This document shows positions 53,419 through 61,730 of a stretch of 64,000 nt of DNA, piece by piece. The translations under genes were made by a program, and so were the position numbers. Every line of letters starts with the position of its first letter. The first letter of the stretch is position 1. Source of the DNA: CAMLQK01 sp035690865 (GTDB lineage Bacteria > Patescibacteriota > Saccharimonadia > Saccharimonadales > UBA4665); contig DASSKE010000003.1 in NCBI GenBank assembly GCA_035690865.1, forward strand, positions 1 through 64,000. The letters are read 5' to 3'. Below the pieces are notes generated by a model. The model worked only from the letters and a program-made list of their open reading frames with translations, was not told where the DNA came from and ran no database searches.

Positions 53419-54334
53419 AACGAGATGTCATAAACAGCGAGCGGTCAATGCCGCTTGTGGCAAACAGCAGCAGCGCTAAAAGCCCAAATATCTGTACCTG
53501 TACAGACCACGCTAAGAGGCCAGCTTCTCCTAAGAATGAGAGGCTCCCTGCTGCAAATATCCGCTGGCCAAAGTGTATGCACAGCCACGTCGAGATACCT
53601 ATACCCAATCCAATAAAAGCCATCAGTATACGTTGTCGCCGGGCGATAGGACTACGCTGCGTTGGGAGCAGCACAATACTCCACACACCACGCAACGCCA
53701 AGACGCCGCCAACTATCATAAGCCACAGCGGCAAGGTCGGCATTGGCGCCAGAGCCACATTATCTACTAAGTCGTGACCATACAATCCGATAAGCCAGTA
53801 CACCAAGCCCGCCAAAACAATGCAGGCAAAGGCCTTGGCCATGAAAAGTATCAGCTGAAGTTTGGAGCCATGTTCAAAAAGAAGCTGCCACAGGGTGCGC
53901 GCAATCAAAAAGCTACCTAAAAGAAGAGCCACAACATGGCCGTAATCGCTTAAAACACCTGCCATCAGCCCAGATACAACACCAGTCAGGACCGCCAACT
54001 GCTTAGAAGGCACCTTAGAAAACTCAACCAGCACAATTGTATAGGCAGCAAACACGCCAACAAGAATCAGCTGCTCTAAACCTAGGTTTCCCAGGAGTAA
54101 AAAGGCCGTTACCGCGCCAAGTGAGGAACTCATCCGGCTCGTACCAAATCGCGAGAGCATCAGGCGAATAAGAATAATCGCACCCCCACCTACCAAAGCT
54201 CGCAGCGCAAAGTGCCCCACGCTTACTGCAGCACTGTAAGCCCACGCCGCATCAACGCCCAACACCACAGCATATGCTGCCCACCTGGCGACATCAACCC
54301 TCTTGTATGCCGCTTCGTATAGGAACAATTTCAT
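53384..54334 (-). CDS. Polytopic membrane protein of unknown function
   Basis: 316 residues with about nine membrane helices and short loops. No recognised signature; position suggests a glycan-related role such as polymerase or transporter, but this is only context. TAACAT ends six bases before the ATG. Confidence 0.72.
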   Translation of the reverse strand: MKLFLYEAAYKRVDVARWAAYAVVLGVDAAWAYSAAVSVGHFALRALVGGGAIILIRLMLSRFGTSRMSSSLGAVTAFLLLGNLGLEQLILVGVFAAYTIVLVEFSKVPSKQLAVLTGVVSGLMAGVLSDYGHVVALLLGSFLIARTLWQLLFEHGSKLQLILFMAKAFACIVLAGLVYWLIGLYGHDLVDNVALAPMPTLPLWLMIVGGVLALRGVWSIVLLPTQRSPIARRQRILMAFIGLGIGISTWLCIHFGQRIFAAGSLSFLGEAGLLAWSVQVQIFGLLALLLFATSGIDRSLFMTSRFSEWLVPSKRR

Positions 54335-54383
54335 GCACTTATGTTAGCATTATCAGCGACATAATTCTATAATATAGTGAGTT

Positions 54384-55526
54384 ATGAAGATATTTGTTGA
54401 AGCACAATCTATTCTTAAAAACCGAAGCGGCGTAGGCTGGTTCGCCTTTGGCATGGTTAAAGGCCTGCAAAAAGCTATAGGGCGGAGTGACAGCATCGAG
54501 CTCATATCGCACCCAAAAGAGCCCATGGATATTAGCGACCTTGTTAATAACAAAAACACGTTCGATAGGCCCATAGACTGGCTGCCACCTCAGATATATC
54601 ATGCTCTAAAGTTCCGCAATATCATTCCACCGGTTGATCTCTTTTTTGGTAAGGGGGTCTATATTTTTCCTAACTTTATCCGCTGGCCACTAGCCAGGTC
54701 GAAGTCGGTTATTGTCGTGCACGATCTGAGTATGTTTGTCTGTCCGCAGTACCTTCACCCCCAAAACCTAGCCTTTATGACTAAGCACTTGCCGGGCTCC
54801 ATTAAAAAAGCTGACCTGATTGTGGCTGTTTCGCAAGCCAGCAAAGACATTGTGCTGGAACAATTTGACGTTAATCCCGACAAGATTGTGGTTGCGCCCC
54901 TGGCGGCAGCCGATTACTTTACAACCCGTGATGCAGATGAGATTGCCGAGGCAAAAGCAAAATATGGCATTTTTGGTGACTACATCTTATTTGTGAGCAC
55001 CCTTGAGCCACGCAAGAATGTTGAGTGCATTATTGCTGCCTACCGCGCTCTGCCCGATAAGATACGGCAGACAACTAGCCTGGTGCTCATTGGCGGTCGC
55101 GGCTGGCAAGACGAAGGCATTCGCGAAGCCATTAAACAAGCTCGTAAAGCTGGCGAAAAAGTCGTATTGCCTGGTTACGTTGACACCGAAGACATGGCCG
55201 CCATGTACAGCGGTGCTAAAGCATTTTTATTCCCCAGCCACTACGAAGGCTTTGGGCTGCCAATCTTAGAGGCAATGAGTTGCGGTGTGCCTGTTATTAC
55301 GGCAAACAATTCTTCCCTCCCCGAAGCTGGCGGTGACGCTGCGCTGTATATCGAAGAAGCCACCGACGTAAAGGCTCTTACTGATGCTACTAAAAAAGTA
55401 CTTACCGACGAAAAGCTGCGGCAGCAAATGATTAAAAAGGGTTATAAACAAGCTGCCAGTTTTAGCTGGGACAATTGCTCTAAAGTAATTTTTGACGCCA
55501 TTAAGCGCCACGGATTAGATAAGTAA
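54384..55526 (+). CDS. Glycosyltransferase family 4
   Basis: 380 residues. KNRSGVGWFAFGMVKGL (GxG loop), VHDLSMFVCPQY, VSTLEPRKNVECIIAAY, and HYEGFGLPILEAMSCGVPVIT followed by SSLPEAGGDAALY. This pattern, with EPRKN and LPE, is found in mannosyltransferases of the WbaZ/MtfB-like group and matches its sister at 60570. TATAAT/TATAGT boxes lie directly upstream. Confidence 0.92.
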   Translation: MKIFVEAQSILKNRSGVGWFAFGMVKGLQKAIGRSDSIELISHPKEPMDISDLVNNKNTFDRPIDWLPPQIYHALKFRNIIPPVDLFFGKGVYIFPNFIRWPLARSKSVIVVHDLSMFVCPQYLHPQNLAFMTKHLPGSIKKADLIVAVSQASKDIVLEQFDVNPDKIVVAPLAAADYFTTRDADEIAEAKAKYGIFGDYILFVSTLEPRKNVECIIAAYRALPDKIRQTTSLVLIGGRGWQDEGIREAIKQARKAGEKVVLPGYVDTEDMAAMYSGAKAFLFPSHYEGFGLPILEAMSCGVPVITANNSSLPEAGGDAALYIEEATDVKALTDATKKVLTDEKLRQQMIKKGYKQAASFSWDNCSKVIFDAIKRHGLDK

Positions 55527-55535
55527 TCGCTAACC

Positions 55536-56981
55536 CTATCCGCCTTTTGTTACGGTGTGCCCAGCTGGCTGATCACATTCTTTTGTAAGCTTTGGGAGTC
55601 GATAGGTGTGCGTATAGCCCCTGACCGCCTCTTTCGTAATAAAGTAGCCCACAATTCTGGGCGCATACTGTGCCATGCGCTCCGTAAGAAGCATATATTT
55701 TCTGTAAATAGAGGGGGCGTCGAGGTTGAGCCGCGCATTTATACCATTGCCGCCGCTTGTTAGACCGCTCTCGGTTTCAGCCTTGTCTTCGGCCACATTG
55801 TAGCGGCCCGCGTACGAACTAATAAATACTTCGTCCTGTTGTATGGCGCTAATAGCCGCGTCGCCCTTTTTAGCAAGCGAGCAGGCAGTTGTATACTCTT
55901 TCTTTTGGCGTGCCTCCATAACATCAGTTTGCCAAGCAGAATACACATCATTAGCCGTGGTAGTCGCAGCCACATGCCTGGTGACTTTTTTCTCGTCGTT
56001 CTGGTATGCAATGCCGTTATTGAGTGCTTCATAAGCCGGATCTTTTTGAGTTGCATCAGACCCTCCCGAAAGCAGTGGATCAATCAGGTGAAAGAGCTCG
56101 TGGGCTTGCAAGTCGGCGGTAACTGACGAATCGGTCACGCCAAACGTAATGCTCTCTTGCTTCTTATTAAAATCATAGGTAGCATAACCAGCATACGTTC
56201 CAATAACATCGCCTTTATCATTCTTCTCGCTGGCATCTTCATTATTAGCCAGTTCAATAGTGAGTTCATTTGATTGACGCACAAAATCGTAATACTGCTT
56301 TGGCGCTCTCGAGAACACAGTTATCAGATCAAAAAGCGCCTGATTTGCTCCATACTCCTGCTTGTTAGCCTGCGTAAGAGGTTTAAAATTAACTTTGAGT
56401 GCTTCCTGGGAAGTTCCTACCTTAAGATGCAAGCCGAGCTGAGCTAGATAGTCTTGTGTAACGGCAAGCTTGTCCGTAAATGGCGCGTTTTTATTCTGGA
56501 GCTGTTGCAGTTTGTCGAGGGCTGGCAATAGATTAACAATAGTAAGGCCAAACTCACCAGCAATAGTTGTGTTGTAGCGATAATCAAGCGTCAAAAGATC
56601 ATCAGTCGTTAAAGATTCCGAAAAAGTTGTATATAAATGCTTCTTCTGGATGCCTGCCAAAATGTCTTCGTACTGGGTTGTTTGAGGCTGCTCCATAAGC
56701 TGGCGGACATAGGCTTTGGCCTGCGGCGCTACCTCGGTGGGCGCGTGAGCTAAATTGGTAGGTGGCAGAGGAATTGCCTCCGGTATCCAGCGAACTGACT
56801 GCCGCGCTTTTATATGCGCGGGTGTAGCTTCGCCTGACGTTAGTATAGGACCGCTGAGCGCCACTGCTGCTGCCGTTGCAGCTGCGAACATTCGTCGTGT
56901 CCGAACAAAGTGCGCCCCTTCGCTAGAAGGAGCGCACACGTTTATACCATCAACAACCTCACACATAGGCCTCTCTGACAT
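55536..56981 (-). CDS. Secreted HExxH metallopeptidase-like protein
   Basis: 481 residues from ATG 56981. The N-terminal stretch contains two cysteines, then VRTRR and a signal-type hydrophobic segment (about 30-50). The motif HELFH (294-298, in LQAHELFHLIDPLL) is a classic zinc-peptidase HExxH; a later EDKAETESGL could give the third ligand. The other ~250 residues N-terminal to it have no named domain. Promoter TTGACT-17-TACTAT lies just upstream with the ATG six bases after. Substrate unknown. Confidence 0.75.
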   Translation of the reverse strand: MSERPMCEVVDGINVCAPSSEGAHFVRTRRMFAAATAAAVALSGPILTSGEATPAHIKARQSVRWIPEAIPLPPTNLAHAPTEVAPQAKAYVRQLMEQPQTTQYEDILAGIQKKHLYTTFSESLTTDDLLTLDYRYNTTIAGEFGLTIVNLLPALDKLQQLQNKNAPFTDKLAVTQDYLAQLGLHLKVGTSQEALKVNFKPLTQANKQEYGANQALFDLITVFSRAPKQYYDFVRQSNELTIELANNEDASEKNDKGDVIGTYAGYATYDFNKKQESITFGVTDSSVTADLQAHELFHLIDPLLSGGSDATQKDPAYEALNNGIAYQNDEKKVTRHVAATTTANDVYSAWQTDVMEARQKKEYTTACSLAKKGDAAISAIQQDEVFISSYAGRYNVAEDKAETESGLTSGGNGINARLNLDAPSIYRKYMLLTERMAQYAPRIVGYFITKEAVRGYTHTYRLPKLTKECDQPAGHTVTKGG

Positions 56982-56987
56982 CAGCCT

Positions 56988-57016
56988 ATAGTACAATGTT
57001 GCAGCTAGTGAGTCAA
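56988..57016 (-). promoter_or_regulatory. Promoter of the HExxH protein gene, leaderless type
   Basis: TTGACT (57016-57011), 17-base spacer, TACTAT (56993-56988), six bases, ATG 56981. Confidence 0.7.
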
Positions 57017-57020
57017 TAAA

Positions 57021-58472
57021 CTACGAAAGAGTTTCGAGTAGTTTTGCAGGGTCGCGTTCGCCTGCTTTTACTTTCTTGTACAAGGCCTCTAGCTTTTCGC
57101 TACCCTTAAATGCGGTGGCTGGTGGCACATCCTTGAACATCTCAAAGCCCTCGCGCTCGCCTTGGCTCATAGCATGCAGGACCCATAAAAGCGAGACAAC
57201 GTCATCGTCAGTCTGCGTGGGCGCTACTAAACCGTAATCAATCAGGGTTGCCTTTTTGCCGTCAAAGATAACATTCCAGCTTCGCACATCGTTATGATTA
57301 AGCCCAGCCGTTCGCAAATCGCGTAACGTTTTTAGAATATCCTTAGCGATGCCTACTTGCACGGCAGCTGAGTAGCTGTCGGTGAGCTTTTCACTTAAAA
57401 GATTACCTGGCACGCGCTCCAAAACCACCTTCGCACCCGTAGCGGTAAGCTCAAACTCTGTCATCTTCGGCAGGCCATGCACACCTTCAAGCTGAAGCAG
57501 CGCATTAATTTCGGCCACAATTTGCTTGCGGTTCACGTTGTCAGTATCTTTGGCAAAATCATATTCTTTAATGATGTTCTTGTTGGCAAAGTAGTACCGG
57601 CGTACCAGGGGTGAATAAACCATCGGCGACTTCTCGTAAGCAGCGTTCACCCGGTGGTCGTAACGATATACGTGGCTATTGACTGTTACCTGCTTTTTGG
57701 CGCGAATAATATACAACGGGCGAGTATGCTTAGAGAGGTGGTTGCCAATATCAGCAATCTTTTCAATGGTGATGTCATCCTTGATAAGGTCAAATATTGC
57801 CAGTTCGTCCTCGGGCTGCGCCGCGTCCCAAAACAGCTTTTTATCTTCGCCCTTACGTGCTAGCTCCACAACTAATACCGGCACGCGTTCCATAAGTTCT
57901 TTCATAAGCTTTTGAGTATAGGCAAGGTCGTTGTAGTACAGAATATGGTGAATAACGCTCAAGATAAACACGACGTCCTTACTACCCGGCTGAATGGTCT
58001 TAACTGTTTCGAGGTCGAACTGTTTCGTTTTAACCGTAATATCAATGCCATTAATCTCGCCAACTAAGCGAGAAACTTCGGCATTTTTAGGACGAAAGTC
58101 CCACCCTTCCGCTTGAGCACCGCGATCGGCAAAGTAATAGCACATGTAACCAATAGAAGAGCCAATATCTAAAACCCGAAGATTGGCCGGATTACCCAGG
58201 TGACTCTCGATAATGCGGGCGCGATCGAGACTATCTCGTGCTGGATCGTCAAAGATACCGGTAAAGCCGTAGGTAGGTTGATACGGCTCAACTTCTTTAG
58301 AAAGTGCCTTAAGGTGATCGATGCGAAAATCATGTTTTTCGTACCGCGCTTCTTGCTCGGTAATCTGTGCTTGCAAGGCATCTACTTTTTCTTCGAGCCG
58401 CTTGAGCCGTTGCACGGCTTGTACCAATCCCGGAGCTGCTTGCTTAATGGCACCTTTGATTGCTTGTTTCAC
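57021..58472 (-). CDS. WbdD-like bifunctional methyltransferase/kinase (polysaccharide chain terminator)
   Basis: 483 residues from GTG 58472. A short N-terminal coiled coil (about 15-60) precedes a SAM methyltransferase (VLDIGSSIGYMCYYFADRG at 100-118, SVIHHILYY at 172-180), and a C-terminal small-molecule kinase fold with H393-N-D395-V-R397-S-W-N400 as catalytic loop and D412-Y-G as metal motif. This domain pair is the architecture of E. coli WbdD, which caps O8/O9a polymannose with methyl phosphate and fixes chain length. E. coli WbdD has a long C-terminal coiled-coil ruler; that is absent here. Operon with wzm and wzt supports the role. Confidence 0.85.
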   Translation of the reverse strand: MKQAIKGAIKQAAPGLVQAVQRLKRLEEKVDALQAQITEQEARYEKHDFRIDHLKALSKEVEPYQPTYGFTGIFDDPARDSLDRARIIESHLGNPANLRVLDIGSSIGYMCYYFADRGAQAEGWDFRPKNAEVSRLVGEINGIDITVKTKQFDLETVKTIQPGSKDVVFILSVIHHILYYNDLAYTQKLMKELMERVPVLVVELARKGEDKKLFWDAAQPEDELAIFDLIKDDITIEKIADIGNHLSKHTRPLYIIRAKKQVTVNSHVYRYDHRVNAAYEKSPMVYSPLVRRYYFANKNIIKEYDFAKDTDNVNRKQIVAEINALLQLEGVHGLPKMTEFELTATGAKVVLERVPGNLLSEKLTDSYSAAVQVGIAKDILKTLRDLRTAGLNHNDVRSWNVIFDGKKATLIDYGLVAPTQTDDDVVSLLWVLHAMSQGEREGFEMFKDVPPATAFKGSEKLEALYKKVKAGERDPAKLLETLS

Positions 58473-58497
58473 CTCTGTAAATCCTTCTGTTTCTTAG

Positions 58498-59724
58498 CTA
58501 CTTCTTATTATACGTCAACTCGGCGTCCACCCATATAGGATACGGGTTGTTGTCTATGCGGCCTACCGAGAATGATGTGGCGTCCGGCCAGCGGTCGCTT
58601 ACCATTGTAGCCTGGTCGTGGGCAATCGTGCAGTCAACGTAATAGCGACCGGTATTAAAGATGTTCGGCACGCGCCACGACACCGTAAACTGCTCGCCTT
58701 TTTTAAGCGGACCAACCTTTATCTGCTTGCGGACCGTATTGTGCCCGGTAATCTGCGAAAAGCTGTCGTCTTTAATAGAAAAACCAAAAATCGGAAAATC
58801 AATATCTTCGTTCGCTTTGCCAGTAGCGGTAATTGTTACAAATTCGGGCGCAGTCAGTTTGCGGCCAGAAATATCAGTTGTCACCTTGAGCCATTCCGCC
58901 TGATGATCACCCCAACGCTCTTCTCCGCTCGGATGCGCGCTGGAGCCATCCTTAACGGATCGCTCCTGATCCATAAACAACTGGTTGTAATGGGCGGCAA
59001 TGGTTGCTGGCGAACCAATCTCCACGAGTTCACTCTTGTTAATGAGCAACGCCCGGTCGCAATATTGCTGCACGGCAGCCATGTCGTGACTCACAAATAC
59101 TACCGTACGCTTATCACGCTTAAGTGATTTAAAGTAATCGAAACATTTACGCTGAAAGTCAGCGTCGCCAACCGCCAACACTTCGTCAATTAACAGAATC
59201 TCGGCTTTTGCCATAATAGCCACCGAGAACGCCAAGCGAACTTGCATGCCCGAAGAATAGTTTTTGAGCTTTTGGTCCATAAACTTCTCGAGTTCAGCAA
59301 AACGGACAATGTCCTGGTACATCTTTTGCATCTGCTTGGGACTAAAGCCCAGCAGTGCACCGTTTAAAAACACATTTTCGCGGCCCGTAAGCTCTGGGTT
59401 AAAACCCACGCCAAGCTCAATAAAGGGCACTAACTTACCATGCACATCAACCGAGCCTTTAGTTGGCTGGTAAATACCGGCCAATATCTTAAGCAGTGTG
59501 CTCTTACCGCTACCATTGCGGCCTACAATGCCAAAGAATTCCCCCTCTTGAATATCAAAGGAGATATCCCGCAAAGCATGTTGCACTTCTACTTTGCGCC
59601 GTCCGCCGCGTATGAGTGACGTAAAGCCGCTCTTGACCGACCGCGAGCGCTCATGTGGTAATGCAAAATTCTTGTGAACATTGTTAACTGAAATTGCCGT
59701 TCGCGGCTGGTTAAGTTCTGCCAT
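58498..59724 (-). CDS. wzt: Polysaccharide ABC exporter ATPase with carbohydrate-binding tail (Wzt)
   Basis: 408 residues. Walker A GRNGSGKST (68-76), signature NYSSGMQVR, Walker B ILLIDEVLAVGD and switch SHDMAAVQ. After residue 255 comes a beta-sandwich (about 275-405), as in Wzt of O9a where the C-terminal domain binds the methylated terminal sugar. Its ATG overlaps the wzm stop. It should couple termination by the WbdD-like protein to export. Confidence 0.93.
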   Translation of the reverse strand: MAELNQPRTAISVNNVHKNFALPHERSRSVKSGFTSLIRGGRRKVEVQHALRDISFDIQEGEFFGIVGRNGSGKSTLLKILAGIYQPTKGSVDVHGKLVPFIELGVGFNPELTGRENVFLNGALLGFSPKQMQKMYQDIVRFAELEKFMDQKLKNYSSGMQVRLAFSVAIMAKAEILLIDEVLAVGDADFQRKCFDYFKSLKRDKRTVVFVSHDMAAVQQYCDRALLINKSELVEIGSPATIAAHYNQLFMDQERSVKDGSSAHPSGEERWGDHQAEWLKVTTDISGRKLTAPEFVTITATGKANEDIDFPIFGFSIKDDSFSQITGHNTVRKQIKVGPLKKGEQFTVSWRVPNIFNTGRYYVDCTIAHDQATMVSDRWPDATSFSVGRIDNNPYPIWVDAELTYNKK

Positions 59725-60557
59725 TACACATCCTCCGCAAAATAGGGCGATCGCTTTTTAAAGAAAAGCACCGCAAACACAAACGCCGCTAGCACGATAA
59801 TAAATGGCAAGGCTTTTATCACTGGTGAGTGGAGAACACTCCAGATAGTCTGTGTTTGGTTAGTTACCAAGCCATAGCGCACATCTTGGATTGCTTGCGC
59901 CACAGGGTTAATGAGAAGGAGCTTGGCAAGCTCCGGGGAACGCTCACTAACCTTGGTTAACGGATAAATAATAGGCGTGGCATAAAACGCCGCCTGCATA
60001 ATTACTTCCCATATGTAGTTAATGTCACGGAGGCGTACAAAAAGCGTACTTAAAATAAAGGCCAGTGCTATGGCAAACACAAAAATTTCAAAAATATAAA
60101 GCGGCGCGAAAATTGCCGCAAACTGAATATCTACGTGGTTAAAGGCCAAGAAGATGGCAATAATTATCAAGTTAAGAGCTAAGTTTATCAGCGCCGAAAC
60201 AGCTGCCGCCAGAATAATAACGTACTTCGGGAAATTAAGTTTACGAATGAGGTCGCCCTGGCTCACGACCGCCGAAACACCATTGCTGGTAATTTCGGCA
60301 AAGAAGTTCCAGAGCACGATTCCAACCAACAGATACACCGGATAATGCGGAATATCTTTGCCTATATTCAAAAACTCGGCAAAAACAAAGTATAAAATAA
60401 CAAACAAAAACAGTGGACGCAGTAGCGACCACACATATCCCAATACAGACCCCTGATACCGCAGTTTAAAATCGGTTATTACCATTTGCCGCAGCAGAAT
60501 GGTAGAGTAGGCATAGCGTTGTTTGAGTTTTTTTACGAATTCAGCCACACTAGACAT
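59724..60557 (-). CDS. wzm: Polysaccharide ABC exporter membrane subunit (Wzm)
   Basis: 277 residues with six membrane helices; FKLRYQGSVLGYVWSLLRPL near the N-terminus is a signature of Wzm/TagG/KpsM-type ABC-2 permeases. It exports lipid-linked polysaccharide with Wzt. First gene of a three-gene operon (wzm, wzt, WbdD-like), divergent from the GT4 gene at 60570 with only 12 bases between the start codons. Confidence 0.93.
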   Translation of the reverse strand: MSSVAEFVKKLKQRYAYSTILLRQMVITDFKLRYQGSVLGYVWSLLRPLFLFVILYFVFAEFLNIGKDIPHYPVYLLVGIVLWNFFAEITSNGVSAVVSQGDLIRKLNFPKYVIILAAAVSALINLALNLIIIAIFLAFNHVDIQFAAIFAPLYIFEIFVFAIALAFILSTLFVRLRDINYIWEVIMQAAFYATPIIYPLTKVSERSPELAKLLLINPVAQAIQDVRYGLVTNQTQTIWSVLHSPVIKALPFIIVLAAFVFAVLFFKKRSPYFAEDV

Positions 60558-60572
60558 TATACTATTAGTATG
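60555..60572. promoter_or_regulatory. Divergent, near-palindromic start region between wzm and a GT4 gene
   Basis: The 12 bases between the two ATGs are TATACTATTAGT. On the plus strand TATACT (60558-60563) ends six bases before ATG 60570. On the minus strand CATACT lies nine bases before ATG 60557. The two -10 boxes share the same DNA. Confidence 0.6.
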
Positions 60573-61730
60573 AGCAAATCCGTGACAAAAAAGAAAATCG
60601 TTTTTGACGCCAGCCCGCTTTTGGTTAATCGCACCGGCATTGCGTATTATATAGAGCAGTTCATTCCCGCCTTAGCCAGACAAAAACCGAACTGGGAATT
60701 TATTGGTTTTTACTACAACTTTCTTGGTCGCCGCAGTGCCGCGCACTTTCCGCAAGCTCCCAATATCAGCTATCGGCCGGTAAAATTCATTCCCAGCAAG
60801 GTGGTCTACCAGGCTCGTCGCTGGGGCGTGCAAATCCCCGTCGAGCTACTAGCAAAAACAAAAGCCGATTTTATTTTGTACCCCAACTTTTTAGGCTACC
60901 CCTCGCTGTTCAAGACTCCTTCGGCACCAGTTATTCACGATACCACTTTTCTGGATCTGCCGGAGTACGTCGCACGCAAGAATCAACAAGATCTAGAGCG
61001 ATTCGTACCGCAAACCTTGGCACGAAGCAACTTTGTAATCACTGTTTCGGACTTTAGCAAACAAAAGATTATCAAAACATATCACACGCCCAGCGAGCAG
61101 CTGCTCGTAACACCTATTCCACCGCTGCCGGTCACCAAACTCAGCGAACAGCAACGCCAAAAATGCCTTGACGAGATGCACATTACCGGACCGTATCTGG
61201 CAACCGTGGGAACCATTGAGCCACGCAAGAATATCCTCACTTTGCTTCAAGCATACCAACTCCTTCCGAGCGCACTCCAAAAAGAATATGCCCTGGTTGT
61301 TGCCGGGCGAGTAGGCTGGAATTGCCAAGAAGAGGTATCCGCCCTCAAAAGGCTCAGCCAATCTCACAACGTCAATTATGTTGGCTTTATTAGTGACGAG
61401 CAGCGCACCGCTCTGTACCAGTCGGCTAACGCTTTTACCAGTGCCAGCTTTTACGAAGGATTTGGCATGCCGGTTTTGGAGGCAATGAGCTACGGTTTAC
61501 CGTGTGCTGTAAGTGATGTAGCAGTGTACCACGAAGTCGCGGGCGACAGCGCGCTCTACTTTGACCAACAAGATCCGCAATCCATAGCAAATACTCTCGC
61601 TAAACTTCTTGGCGATAAAACATTGCAGTCCGACTACGCTAAGCGTTCACACCAAAAAGCGGCCAGCTACCATTGGGAACCAGTCGCTCAAAAAGTAATC
61701 GGACGTATAGCTGCCATTATTGGTGAGTAG
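60570..61730 (+). CDS. Glycosyltransferase family 4 (mannosyltransferase-like)
   Basis: 386 residues from ATG 60570. FDASPLLVNRTGIAYYIEQF, VIHDTTFLDLPEYVA, GTIEPRKNILTLLQAY, and FYEGFGMPVLEAMSYGLPCAV. Same subgroup as 54384 and 63056 by the EPRKN motif. Faces the wzm-wzt-WbdD operon, so it probably builds the polymer exported by that system. Confidence 0.92.
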   Translation: MSKSVTKKKIVFDASPLLVNRTGIAYYIEQFIPALARQKPNWEFIGFYYNFLGRRSAAHFPQAPNISYRPVKFIPSKVVYQARRWGVQIPVELLAKTKADFILYPNFLGYPSLFKTPSAPVIHDTTFLDLPEYVARKNQQDLERFVPQTLARSNFVITVSDFSKQKIIKTYHTPSEQLLVTPIPPLPVTKLSEQQRQKCLDEMHITGPYLATVGTIEPRKNILTLLQAYQLLPSALQKEYALVVAGRVGWNCQEEVSALKRLSQSHNVNYVGFISDEQRTALYQSANAFTSASFYEGFGMPVLEAMSYGLPCAVSDVAVYHEVAGDSALYFDQQDPQSIANTLAKLLGDKTLQSDYAKRSHQKAASYHWEPVAQKVIGRIAAIIGE

